Source of the DNA: Limnanthes douglasii subsp. nivea
Taxonomy: Eukaryota; Streptophyta; Magnoliopsida; Brassicales; Limnanthaceae
Assembly: GCA_036936605.1 (NCBI GenBank)
Contig: JAUPFV010000005.1
Location: forward strand, 157,667,195 to 157,731,194
Direction: 5' to 3'
DNA: 64,000 nt
Of this stretch, positions 52,773 through 64,000 are shown piece by piece. The first letter of the stretch is position 1. The number at the start of each line of letters is the position of its first letter. The notes under the pieces are model-generated. The model made no database searches and was not told where the DNA came from. It worked only from the letters and a program-made list of their open reading frames with translations. Made by a program: the position numbers and the translations under genes.

Positions 52773-55629
52773 TTAGTCAGAAGATTCTTCTTCTTCGGAT
52801 GACTTGTCCTCTAAAGATGATGAGCTGGGAACAGGGTCGAAAGCCTCGCTTGGACGTTTTTCTTTAGAAATATCGTTCCAAAAATTTGTAAGATTGATTT
52901 TTGGATAGGCAGCATGAAGTTCTCGAAGAAGAAGGATGGTTGCATCTTCTTTTCCGACTTGAATAGTTGTTTGCATATTCTTTGAAAGCTCAGCTTCGAC
53001 AGTGGTTACAACAGCAGTTTTTTCTAGCTTCAAAATTCTTCTTCAGTTTCTCTATTTCATCGGTCAGCTCTTTGTTTTTTTGTTTCACAAAGAGTGAGAG
53101 AATTTCGAAGTGTGGTGGAATTGGATTTTTCGATATTCAATTCAGCAACATGCTCGATTTCGAGTTTCTTTCTTTTTTCTTCATGAGATTTTGTGACCAG
53201 CTCTGTATCAACCATATGCTTGATTCGAATATGATCCTTTATGCAAAGAGCGCCTTTTATCAGTTCAGATCTTTCCATCTCATAACCATGAAACTGTTCG
53301 GCTACAGTGTTATGAAAAGTCTCTCTAAGCTTCTTTTCAGCTTCATAGGATTCCTTATAGTAAACCATATCTTTGGACAACTGTTTGAGATGGTCTTGAG
53401 AAGCAAGAGTTTTTTCAGCAACGCTAAGATAGGAAAATGATTGAAGAGCGATAACAATTCCAGGATTTGGAGAAGGGTTGCGAAATTCTGATATGCTAGG
53501 CTTTTGAATCATGTCCAGAGATGTGACAGGTTCGTAAAAATGACGTAACTTCTGGATGATCTTTGTCTAGAGTAGGCCTCCTAAAATCAAGCATGTGATT
53601 TTGGATGACTTGAATAACTAGATCTTCTTCGCCAGCAAGCGCTTCTGTATTCTCAAAATCGATAAACATATTTGGGTCAAAGTTTTTAGGAGTATGATAA
53701 ACGGTGGGCGAATTGTCATCAATGAGAATCACAGGATTGTTGTTGTTGGAGTGGTCTTCGGTTGAAGGATTTGGGGGTTGTTGTTAGTTTTCAGCAACAT
53801 CGTCTTCTTGTTCATCAACCAAATTATACGAAGTGATTTTCCTCTGTTTCTTTTTCTTTCCGAAGGAATCAGAAGATATTTTATTTTTCTTCGACGAGTT
53901 TTCTTGAGCTTTTCCCTCTTTGATTGGTGAAAGAGGCTCTTCTAAAACTTTACGCTTTCGACGCTTTGGGTTCGAGAGCGTGGAAGGGTTAGCACCAGAT
54001 GTACTAACTGCTTTTTTGCCTCTTTTTTCTTTGGTGATTTTTTCCTTCTTCTTTTTCGGCAGATGGCTATCCGATCTGTTGCGAACTGGAAGAAAGACTT
54101 TGCAGTCGGGCTGGGGTAGTCGTTGGCATACGAGCATCATATCTAGATCGGAAAATAAATCTTTAAGAGGCAGTCCACCTTATTTGATCGGAAACATGTG
54201 GCATTGGAGGAAATTGATAGGCTGAAAGGCAATATGAAATGCGTTATTCCATTCATTTTCAGCCCATTCAGCAAGTTTTTGGAATATGTCTTTTGCAGCT
54301 TCTCGACGTGTTGAGTAGCTCTTCGAAATTTCTAGTATAAACCAACATGATAAAATATTGAAAATAAAAAAATAAAAAATTGTGTTAAAATGTAAAATTT
54401 TGAGGAACTTACGATTGTTTCTCCAAACTAGAGTCAATTTCGAAGGATTGTCTTCAGAAATTGCCTTGCCATTCTCCCAAGCTCCATATATGAAAACAAA
54501 TCTTTGTTTCCATAATTTATCAGCTTCTAGAAGATCATCGATGATCCTGAGGTCATCCATCAATGTAATGTAATAGAATGGAAGCTTCAGACCTTTTGAA
54601 CATTAAGTCAGCGAAATGAAATCTTTAATGCTGATCGATATTTTGGATAGGCGGGATGCCATGATTACCGACATGAGGGTGAACCATTGATTTAGTGTCA
54701 CTTGGATAAGGCACAAACTGAGGACTTCGAGGTACTCTGCGATCATCGGATCAAGTGGAAATTGAAGACACCAGTTGATGATCTCTGGGTGTACCACTAA
54801 TTCATCATCTTTGTAGTCAAGGGGAATTTCTCCTTCTTTTGGCAGTCGAAAGGTTATGTTTTCCCCCATTCCCCATTGTTTTTTAAGGGAAGAGGCTTGA
54901 TTTTCTCCGTAGTTTATATATTGAACCTTATTCAAGGCGATAATATACTTGCTTTCGAGGTTTCTTAGATTCCTCCCAATTTGTGCTCTTTCCTCCTCAG
55001 AAAAAGATTAGATGTTAGTCTCTTCTTGAGATTCAGCTTCAACATCGGTTTTCGTAGCCTCCGATTCAGCGTTGTTGGCTTTAAAAGTTTCTTCTCGAGG
55101 GTCTTGATAAGTTGTATTAATTGATCTGTAAGAGGGTTAGCAGTTCGAACTGCCTTTTCTATCACTTCTCTCTGAGGAGGATCGTTCGTAGTGGTTTTCA
55201 AAGGAGAGGGAGTTCAGATAGATGTTGATTCATCTCACATGGCGATGAAGGTCTTTGTTGGTTTGGTTAAAGAAGATTTTTTTGAGAAAGGGTTATTTAC
55301 TTTTAATTTTAAAGGATAAACTTTGCTTTGAGTTGAAGAAGTTCGAGGTGTTTTAAGGCCTGAGATTCTAGATGATGTTTGTTCTTCGATCTTGGAGAAG
55401 GATAAAGCTTTTGGATTTTGGTAGGATTGAAATTACCTTAATAAAATGTCTCAGTTGTATTTCCAATTAAAGCACTTCGAATTAACCCTGCTCTTCGGTA
55501 TTCTTCGGCTCTTTGCGTTATACAAAAATAATCGTAAGATCCGAACACCAGGTTACTATCTGTATCAGAGGATTCTGGTGTTTTGAGAAGAATGGCCTTC
55601 GACTTTTTGGTTATTGGTTTCTTTCTCAT
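52773..55629 (-). pseudogene. Antisense gene (aORF) of element A, copy 2, broken
   Basis: Fuller copy of the gene at 1-2495. It starts at 55629 (MRKKPITKK), with RAEEYRRAGLI as in B. The Transposase_28-like core runs from 54935 to 54413 (WGMGENITFRLP, WCLQFPLDPMIAEYLE, MASRLSK), broken by a stop near 54605. The 81-bp intron is 54412-54332. Exon 2 gives FQKLAEWAENEWNNAFH, then a basic region (53784-54140), a coiled coil (53057-53512) and a conserved end, AAYPKINLTNFWNDISKEKRP plus acidic tail, stopping at 52773. The C-terminus aligns with that of B, confirming the gene's full extent. Several stops and frame changes make it dead. Confidence 0.85.
54332..54412 (-). other. Phase-1 intron in the aORF of A, copy 2
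   Basis: 81 bp, donor GTAAGTTCC, acceptor TTTATACTAG. It is the same length and position as 1197-1277, and the same phase and aligned position as the 82-bp intron of B. Confidence 0.8.
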
Positions 55630-55741
55630 AAACTAGGTATGAAAATGAAGATGAAGAAAACTCACTAGGAAAATTCAGGTATGGATTGATCAGAGAAGAT
55701 GAAGGTTGATTGGAAAATTCGAGTTTTGCGGTGAGAATTTT

Positions 55742-56018
55742 GGGAATAGGGGAGGAGCAGATGAAGGTAGCCAAGGAAAACTCTAACTTCTCTCTAAAAG
55801 TAGTTTTGTGTGAGGAGATTTGAAATGAGAGATAAGTGGTATTTATACTAAAATAAGTGAAGACGTGTGAAGATGGGGAGACCCATTTGGTGATAGGTTG
55901 GAATATGAATCGCTGGGTGGATTAGATGTTCGACACATGTCCAATTTACATCAAGGATGTATATAACCGTTACATTCGAGGATGGTCTATCTACGTAATA
56001 CATCAAGGGAAATTTTTA
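55742..56018 (-). promoter_or_regulatory. Antisense promoter region of A, retained only in copy 2
   Basis: About 243 bp of this stretch are missing from copy 1 (junction near 2623). It holds the minus-strand TATA box TATAAATACC (55848-55839) and the leader motif TTTTAGAGAGAA (near 55800-55789). A 69-codon upstream frame starts at 55774. Confidence 0.55.
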
Positions 56019-56262
56019 GTTGAAGTGATTACATCGATTCCTTTGGTTACTATTCGAATATTATTTTCCCATTGGTTCGAATATGTTTTTAAGATTAGTT
56101 CTTTTATAGCTTTTATATTATACGTATGCTTCGAATAATGGATTAAGCAAATGACTTCGAATATTTATTTTTATTTCATGGCAGGTTGGTTATTCGAAGA
56201 TAATGGTTTTGAAGACTTTTAAGTTCTTATTCATTTACTGACATGAGAACTAGGGGGGCTTT

Positions 56263-56555
56263 CGATATGAAAATAGGGTTTTAAGGATTAATTTGTAAAT
56301 AATGTAAATTCAGGGACTTAATTGTAATTAGCGTAAGTTTTGTCTTTTAATAGCAATTAGTTTATTTTTGTAACAGATTCAGTTTAAGACTAAGTCTTGG
56401 CTTGTCTATATAAAGGACCAGACTACTCTAATAAAAGGGTTGAACACTTTTACTTGAAACTCATTTGTACTTGTGTTTCTCTCTCTAAAAACTCAAGCAT
56501 TTTCTCTCTCTAGAATTTTTCCGTAGCAATTTACTAGAACAAAATCAAACCTCAT
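56263..56555 (+). repeat. 3' LTR of Tat element A, copy 2
   Basis: About 293 bp, CGATATGA...CCTCAT, the duplicate of 2886-3182. It lacks the terminal CA seen there and carries the same 60-bp gap relative to the 5' LTR at 35322. The TATA box CTATATAAAGG is near 56406. Confidence 0.9.
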
Positions 56556-58135
56556 AAAAAATAATATTAAAAATCTTTAATTATGGAAAGACATTACTAA
56601 TTTTTCATTTTTAAAATTAAAAATTATTTTAACTTATTTTAAATGGTAATTTATATATCCTTAATTAAAGAAAAGAAAATGAAAATCCAACATGAGGAGA
56701 GAGAAACACTCAAATAAACGTTCTCTCTCCTCTTTGAGCAGACCCTTTTATGTTCGAAAAATCCTAAAATCTAAAGCTTCTTCTTGCAGTTAAATCCAAA
56801 TCGATGATGGTGGATTCAGACTATCAACCTTGTTACTCAATTCAAGAAACATCTCCAAAAAAGTCATTTTTTTATAACAATCGCGTTAGAATATAAGCCA
56901 CAAATAGAAATCAAGTTCTTGAAATTAAAGTCATTCAACCACAATCCCAAATGAAAAATGTAACAAATACCCCTCAATTGAAGAATTCTCGTTGATTCCC
57001 ATACCTCAAAAACAACCACAATCGAAGCATTCATCAAGCCAAGAGATGAGAACCTGAAGACCTTTCAATCTCGACACAACAAGCTCAAAGCAGAATCAAA
57101 CAGAAAAGAACCTTCGCTGAAGTCTTAAAACTAGAAGACAAGACTTTCATTCACGAAAAGGAAAATTAGAGTTATGGCAAAACAGAAAACACAAGGCTAT
57201 AATCTTCGATGGGACATATACGAAATTTATCCTTTCTAACTCTAAGTTTACATTAATAACAAAGTTTTCCTTTTGGTAGACCGAATTTAACAGAAATAAA
57301 ATCTTTTTTAGATTCTTAGGTTTTTTATAATATATATGTCAGGTATTATACATATATATTTATAAAGTTGTAAAATTTGGAAGCACTTGGGTCATAATTA
57401 AACAAACTCTAATAAAGGTCTCAACTCAACAGAAAAGTTAGCTGAAATGACAAGTAATTAACCTCATCCTCAAATTCAAATCCAAAAATGAATATACCTC
57501 TTCAAAAAGAAGTGTGGGTTCAGAAAGTAAAATAATAAATTATTAATAATGTCAAGGACAAAAAAACAAAAAAATCCTCACCTAACAATGATTTTATAAA
57601 AACAACACATAATGTTTCTCAAAACATAGTTGATGCAAACCATTCCAAAGTATCTCCAAACTGTGTTAATAGAAACATCAATAAGGATAATTGAACCTGA
57701 AATCAATCACCACTTGTGATTCATATGACATCACAAATAAAGAAACTCAAGAAGCTCTACAAACAATAGAATTAGGTAAAACGTTTACGTTATCCCAAGA
57801 TCTGATTATTTCAGAAAATGACCAAATATCTCCCAAAGTGATCTCAACAGGTAGCCTTCATTTGTCACCAATAAAGGAAAGTTTATCTGCCAAAAAATAA
57901 CCAAACAAAAACATAAGTAAAAGAATAACAAAATCAAAAGAGGAATCTCTCAAATGCACTCTTAACTCTAAGTTTTCCCAATTCAAATGATCTATTAGAT
58001 CCTCAAATCGAGTATCCAAACGAAAATCTCTATCCTTAATTAGAATACCAAGGGCATTAGAATAAATGCACAATTAGAAGAGTTAAGTCAATAATAAAAT
58101 CTGAAAACACTGACATTATTACGCTTTAAGAGCCA

Positions 58136-58823
58136 GTGATTTCAAAAGATAAATTGGGATTTATAACAAATAAACTTGGATTCAATTATGGAATTGCCAA
58201 CATTAGCAATAAAATCTGGACTATGTGGAAACATACCTTCCAGATTAAAACTCTCATTAACTATGAGAAATTTATTCACATGATGGTGACTCATTCATCT
58301 TGTAATAAAGAGCTTTTAGTCACTATCATCCATGAAAAATGTACTAGATCTCAAAGACTTGATCTTTGGGACAATTTTTAAAGAAATTTATGTAACAAAT
58401 ACTAAATGGTTAATTGTTGGAAATTTCAATATAATGTCCAATGCATCTGACCAACTTTCCTGTAATTCACTTTACTTTAGAGCCATAGATGAATTCAATA
58501 ATATGATACTTTATTTCCAATTGGAGGATCCATGCTTTTCTAGATCCAAATATATATGGTCAAATAACTCTAAATGGAAATATCTTGACATAATATTGTA
58601 CAATGTTGCATGGAGTGATATTGTTAATATTATAAAGGTAAAACATCTGGCCAAAATTGGCTCAGACCATTTACCTTTGTATATCTCAATGTCATCACTC
58701 ACCAACAAGCCCAAACCTTCATTCAAATTTCAAAATATGTGGTTTCTTCACAATGATTTTCTCCAAACTTTTGAAACCAACTGGAAAGAAAACATATATG
58801 GAAATCCAAAAACTATGTTTTAG
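58136..58823 (+). pseudogene. LINE endonuclease domain, copy 2, broken
   Basis: Same motifs as copy 1: LIVGNFN with Asn for the catalytic Asp of GDFN, LDIILYN and GSDHLPLY. The frame breaks after LWDNF (58378) and continues in the frame of 58332-58823. The shared Asp-to-Asn change predates the duplication. Confidence 0.7.
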
Positions 58824-59324
58824 GAAACATTGAAAAGACTTAAACACAAATTAAAAATTTGGAATAAAGAAGTCTTTGGCAACTTATTTGACACTATAGC
58901 AAATACTGACGACAATGTCAAACATGTTGAACATAGTTTAAAAATCTCAAATAACATTGAAAAGCAAATAAAAATATTTAATGTTAGGGAAATCTATTTA
59001 AATATTCTAATAGAAGAAATCTTATGGGAACTAAAGAGTTCTACAAATTGGGTCAAATCTGGTGACAGAAACTCGAAGACTTTTCATAGTTTTGTTAAGA
59101 AAAGAATTAAAAGAAGCAGAATCAATGGAATTAAAATCAATGATCAGTGGACTGAAAACCAAAATCAAATAGCTAAATCAATCATTGCTCACTTTAAAAA
59201 CCTCTTAACTTAAATTAATTGAAAGATATTATTCCTAATTTAATTACTGACCAACACAAACTACTAACTCTACCAAATGATGAGGAAATCCTTAACTCTA
59301 TAACTTTTATTATTTAAAATAGTG

Positions 59325-60170
59325 TCCCTGGATTTGATGGTTTCAACTTTAAGTTCTACCAAACCATTGGCGTATAATCAAATAGATATATGTGAAGCTA
59401 TAAGGTAATACTTTAATGGAAATATAGATAATGTTGCCATTTATGTCAAAACAATATGCTTAATCCTAAAAAAAATACCCCTCAACGGACAAGACTATAG
59501 ACCAATTAGTCTTTGTATAGTTTTTAATACAATTATGTCAAAGATTATAGATAATATATGGGCTTTTATCCTCTCTAAAATAATATCACTAGAGAAATGA
59601 AGATTTTTTTAAAACAAAAATATCAATGAAAAAAATTTAAACACCCAAGAGCTAGTTGATGAAATTAACAAGAAAATTAGAGGTGGAAACATCATTCTAA
59701 AATTGAATATGGAAAATAATTTATAGAATCTCTCAATTTCATATTCTCAATAATGAAATGTTTTGGTTTTAATATAAAGTTATAGAGTTAATCAAAAAAG
59801 GGATTGACAATGTCAACTTCTCTATTCTAATCAATGACTCTTCTTATGGTGTAAGATACATTTTAAGAGGCATTAAAACCTTTTCATTTCCCAAAAATCA
59901 ATGTATTATTCATCAAGAAGCTCAATCAAAATCCTTTGCCTTGCTTATGCAGATGATGTGATTATTTTCATGAATGGATCATTAACAAATGTCAAGAAAA
60001 CTTGTAAGTTTCTTGACCATTATCAAACAATTTTTAATTAGTTAATAAACAAAAAATTTGCATTTATATCATCTGAAAAACATTTATAAACTCAAAATTC
60101 AAAACATTGAACAAGCCACTAGATTTACACATAGTTACCTCCCTTTTAAGTATTTGGGCATCAACATTTA
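59325..60170 (+). pseudogene. LINE reverse transcriptase remnants, copy 2
   Basis: Same scattered pieces as 5945-6805 (SVPGFDGFNFKFY, YADDVIIF, FKYLGIN), with extra small indels. Confidence 0.6.
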
Positions 60171-60183
60171 ACAAAGTAATAAT

Positions 60184-60487
60184 ACTAGATACTTAGATGA
60201 ATTAGTAGCTTCTGGTGCATCATGTTCGACTTCCGAGAATTTCACCACTATACCATTTGTTGGAATATGGGTACCGCATATTCTGTCTATGTATATAAGT
60301 AAGAACAACACAATCTCAACACTAGTATGATATTGTCCGCTTTGGCGCCCGTAGGCCCGCACGAATTTGCTTTTGGTCCACTTCCAAAAGGCCGCATACC
60401 AGTTGAGGTATGTTCTTAATTATATACCACTGATCATTCCCATATTTAACCGATATGGGATGTGGGATTTTGGTCGCCACCCAAACA
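60184..60487 (-). mobile_element. TRIM-like LTR, copy 2
   Basis: Duplicate of 6818-7121; the LTR is 60258-60487. The GGACAATATCATAC motif and degenerate initiator-Met PBS are kept, so the insertion predates the duplication. Confidence 0.6.
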
Positions 60488-61714
60488 GTAACAAAGATAA
60501 GATAAAAAATCATGGAGTGGGACAACAGATATCTATCTTTTGGAGGCAGATTGATATTGCCAATTGGTTTAATGGGAACTTGATCTTGGTATTTTGGTCT
60601 AATGGTTCATGGAACATAGATAGATTCAAAAAACAAGTCCTTCCATGTGATATAGATATAATTTCCAAAATAAATATAACAGACTCTATTAATGATACAC
60701 TTCTCTGGAGTGTATCCACTGACAGTTCATTCTCTTTAAAAAAAACTTGACAATCAGTCAGAGACAATCACCCAAAATAAACTATACACAACAAAATTTG
60801 AAACAATATAACTCTTAAGAAGTACTCATTCACTCTTTGGAGACTTCTCAGTGCTTACGTATTTGTTGACACTATTATGAAAATAATTGTTTTCTTTGGC
60901 ATTTAAATTCCAACATTGCAACAACACTAAATCAAACACTCACTTGTTTGTCTCTTGCCAAGTCACTTGATTTATTCTATTGACTTAGTTAGTTCACACA
61001 AATAAAAAAATTACTATGATAAACAAGTCACTTGATTTAGTCCAAGTCATTAGTCCATCTAACAATGCACTGGATTCAACAATAAGAGAAGTATGTTTTC
61101 TATGTGGGATGTCACTCATTGTCCAAGTCATGTCTCTTAACCATATGATAAATTTCTAGTTCATGATAACAAACAAAACTACACATATAAGATCAATCCT
61201 CCTTCCAATAATCTCCTCGACATTATGGTGAGCAAGAAATAACTTAAAACATAAAAGCAAAAACAGTTCCCTTAAAACATTAATTGATAAAATCAAATAC
61301 ACATTTGTTAAATTAGATAGTTCAAAGCTGCTTAAACACACTCATTGGTCTAGCTATTTAAAAATAGCCAAAACACTTTGTTGTTTCAATCATCAACCTA
61401 TTCATAGATCATATTTTTTTAAATGGAACCGTAATTCCAAGAATATAATAAAATTAAATTGTGATAGTTCTTGTTTATCAAATGTGGAAGCCAATAATGG
61501 TATTATTCTAAGAAATTATCATGGTGAACTAACTAAGTCAATATGTCATTTATATGGAAAACATACTTCTCTTATTGTTGAATCCAGTGCATTGTTAGAT
61601 GGACTAATATTATGCAATTCCAATAATTTGAATCAAGTTGACATAGAAACATATTCTTTGATGCTTGTGGAAATATTAAGCTTAGGATTGCCCGCTGGTA
61701 CCTTACTCTCTTAA
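60488..61714 (+). pseudogene. LINE ORF2 C-terminal and RNase H region, copy 2
   Basis: Duplicate of 7122-8349. FWSNGSWNIDRFKKQVLP is near 60593 and the RNase H pieces KLNCDSS, GIILRNYHGE and ESSALLDGL run to the stop at 61714. Nearly identical in sequence to copy 1. Confidence 0.7.
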
Positions 61715-62184
61715 TTGTTTGTAGTAGAAAACTAACCAAACCACAAATGATTTTACAACATATTCACTGAGAAGAGAACTTGGCTCATAACTGGATCGCC
61801 AACTGGGTTATTAAAACTAAATCAAAGTGTGAATTTTCTCCAATTCAAACTTCAGCCCTACATAAAGCTATCATGCTATTAGAAAGCTTAAATATAGAAT
61901 TATTAACAAAATGACTATAAATAGTGATGGGTCATTGCTAGATTTAGTTTTATATAAAAGTCACTAACTCAACGTTGGCTGAGCATTCCTAACCTTATTT
62001 CCAATTCATTTTCATATTGTTTTGCAGGCACACACATGTAGTACAATGGTGGAAGTCTCAATACTCAAACATTGGACTGTTGAATTAGCATGGAAATCTA
62101 CTCAAAGAAGATTGAAGAAGCTTAAATTTTAGGACAAAATTCAACAAGTGCAACATGCATCTATATAAACCAAAATTTAAGACC

Positions 62185-63883
62185 TTGTCTCAAACTATAG
62201 TACATGCCAAATAGGCCCTATCAATGGATTTACATGTTTGTTGAAAACAAAATTAAAGTAAAAAAAAAGGGTTAGAAAAAAACTAATTTGTTGTAAAACT
62301 AATTTTTGAAGTGATTTTGGAATTTTACTATTGAAAAAATAAAACTAGTATTAAAAAATTTACTATAGAAAAAACTGATTTTCAAATGTTTATTTTTAAA
62401 AATAATATATAAAATAATCATTTCAAACATGGTTAGAAATTGTTTTTCTTTTCAACTTGTATTTATAATATTATAGTATTTAACATTTAATAAAGAATCA
62501 ATAAAAAATTATAATATTTATTAATATAAACAAATTCATATTAAACACAAGTTTACTTCGATCCGTATAAAAAAATAAATAAGTCATTACGAATAAACTT
62601 GAAACTAATCGATGTGCATAGAAAAACCCTATATAATATATATGTAATAATTTAGTCACTAATTAATGACATGGTTAATCCGAACTAACTTTTCATAATA
62701 CTATAGAAATTTATGAATTAAAACCTATTGCTTTTGATTTTTAATTTTTTCAATTTAGGTGAGATACAAAAATATAAAAATAGATAAATTAACAAATATA
62801 TAAAATAAATAATAATAATTAATTAAATAAATTGGTAAGCACAACAAAAACAAGATTTACTCAATTCTAATTTAGTTGTTTGTTTTATTCTTAAAACTTG
62901 GATATATATAAAATAGATCAACTAAATGATCGGTGGCTACTCAATCCTACTTTTAATGTTTTTTTTTTCAAAACATTAATATATATTAAAAAGATTAACT
63001 AACATTGGTAGAAAAGACATGGTTCAACCGAAAAATTGGTTGTAGAAGCGGCAACATCGTTCGGTTTATTATCAGGACTAGGTTGTCTATGTCTATGAAT
63101 TATAAAGAGGATAATTAAACAACTCACTATGGGAGAACACTGGCTAAGATTATGATGACACCGATAAAGAAGTGAGAGAGATCAGTGGGAGCAGAAGAGT
63201 TATGATAGACTTTGTGGATGTTAAAAGGATGATGAGGGACGACGAGCGGGTAGCACCATTAAGGACAGTAGAGGCTGCAGGCTTCCAATGAGCAATCTGA
63301 GGTAGGAGTCCACCGATTCTGATTTCCTACGGTAGCCATTTGATAAATTTGATTATTTGACTGGTCGAAAGAACTTTGTTCCTCACGTAGTCTAGACGAA
63401 GGTGAGGTGAAAACAAAATATGTTTTATGGAAAGTGAGAATATGGTCCCCTCTTTCTCTCTTAGTTTATTTTTGTTTTTGTTTTTGTTGGTGAGTGACAT
63501 ATTGTCTTTTAATTTAACTATCAGTCTAATACTAGACCAAATAGTGGAAAATCCATGACTAAAATTAAGGTATGCCAAAAAAAATTATAGATAAAAAAAA
63601 TCTAACAAAAAATAAATGTACACAAAAATTTACAAAAAATTAAGCTTAATTTGTGCTAAATTTACATGAAACCTACGAAATTCGTGCCAAATTTGCATGG
63701 ATAATGAGAATACGACACCTTAACCGAATACAAGAACGCATTAATTTTATACCTAATGAAATGATTTAAGAATCAAGAAGCAGTTATATAAGTGATAAGC
63801 ACAACAAACATTTTACTACATGGTTTAAGTATCAAACATCAGTTAAATGAGTGATAAACACAACAAATATTTAACGGCATGGT
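62185..63883. other. AT-rich DNA without a recognisable gene (duplicate of 8818-10496)
   Basis: Same text as copy 1 with small indels. Nothing coding recognised. Confidence 0.6.
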
Positions 63884-64000
63884 GAACTAACTAAGTCAAC
63901 AGGTCATTTATATAGAAAACATACTTCTCTTATTGTTAAATCCAGTGCATTGTTAGATGGACTAATATTATGCAATTCCAATATTTTGAATCAAGTTGAC
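63884..64000 (+). repeat. Start of the truncated LINE 3'-end copy, cut by window end
   Basis: Matches 10500-10620 and continues beyond the window. Confidence 0.8.

Larger units (their letters stand above)
52394..56555 (+). mobile_element. Tat element A, 3' part (copy 2)
   Basis: Continuation of the element interrupted at 41670: about 380 bp of AT-rich spacer, the broken antisense gene, its promoter region, a purine tract (TAGGGGGGCT, 56251-56260) and the 3' LTR. From 53135 on it is the duplicate of 1-3182. Confidence 0.9.
56670..62180 (+). mobile_element. Degenerate L1-type LINE, copy 2
   Basis: Duplicate of 3300-8815 with the same broken domain order. It is slightly less decayed in the linker, which is open for 127 codons at 58830-59213 (SGDRNSKTFHSF, where copy 1 has SGDIN). 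Boundaries are approximate. Confidence 0.75.
53135..64000 (+). repeat. Direct segmental duplication, copy 2
   Basis: Duplicate of 1-10620 (see there). It is still matching copy 1 when the window ends. Confidence 0.95.

Overview
The window reads as nuclear DNA of a flowering plant, probably a eudicot given the AT-rich background. No intact host gene was found. Almost everything recognisable is a transposable element or its remains: Ty3/gypsy retrotransposons of the Tat type, plant L1-type LINEs with an RNase H domain, Mutator-like elements (MULEs), a tRNA-derived SINE and a TRIM-like LTR. No rRNA gene, tRNA gene or CRISPR array was seen.

Layout. 1-3182: 3' part of an old Tat element ('A', copy 1), namely the broken antisense gene and the 3' LTR. 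3183-8815: a decayed LINE containing a TRIM-like LTR. 8818-10496: AT-rich DNA. 10497-11156: a second, 5'-truncated copy of that LINE's 3' end. 11157-12337: a different, fresher 5'-truncated LINE. 12484-14557: a non-autonomous foldback MULE with about 700-bp terminal inverted repeats and a 9-bp target duplication. About 14567-19993: remains of a related MULE carrying a FAR1-like DNA-binding gene, an unknown small gene and a plant-mobile-domain (MAIN-like) gene, all broken. 20000-23580: AT-rich. 23590-25720: another dead LINE. 26880-27330: minisatellites. 28430-33480: remains of a KAONASHI-like MULE (Ulp1-type protease gene and MURA-type transposase) filled with a CATCTATCAT minisatellite. 35133-35267: SINE. 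35322-56555: Tat element A (copy 2), split at 41670/52389 by a younger Tat element ('B', 41671-52388). 56556-64000: second copy of the LINE-bearing flank. Positions 1-10620 and 53135-64000 form one direct segmental duplication.

Element B is complete: identical 328-bp LTRs, a 5-bp target duplication (ATTCC), PBS, gag-protease, RT, two RNase H domains, integrase, an 89-bp tandem repeat, and an antisense gene near the 3' end. Two features stand out. First, gag-protease and pol share one frame and are separated by a single UAG in the context UAG CAA UUA, the tobamovirus-type CARYYA readthrough context, followed at +9 by a short GC hairpin. The diverged element A has UAG CAG UUA at the homologous site and a hairpin at the same +9 position, with two apparently compensatory pair changes. 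This suggests pol is made by programmed readthrough. Second, the antisense gene is interrupted by a phase-1 intron of 82 bp (81 bp in A) at a homologous position. Splicing it in B gives an 851-residue protein with a Transposase_28-like domain and a coiled coil, read from its own TATA box.

Inferred order of events: A inserted; a segment of at least 10.6 kb containing its 3' half and flank was duplicated (the copies now look about 98% identical by eye over sampled stretches); B inserted very recently into A copy 2.
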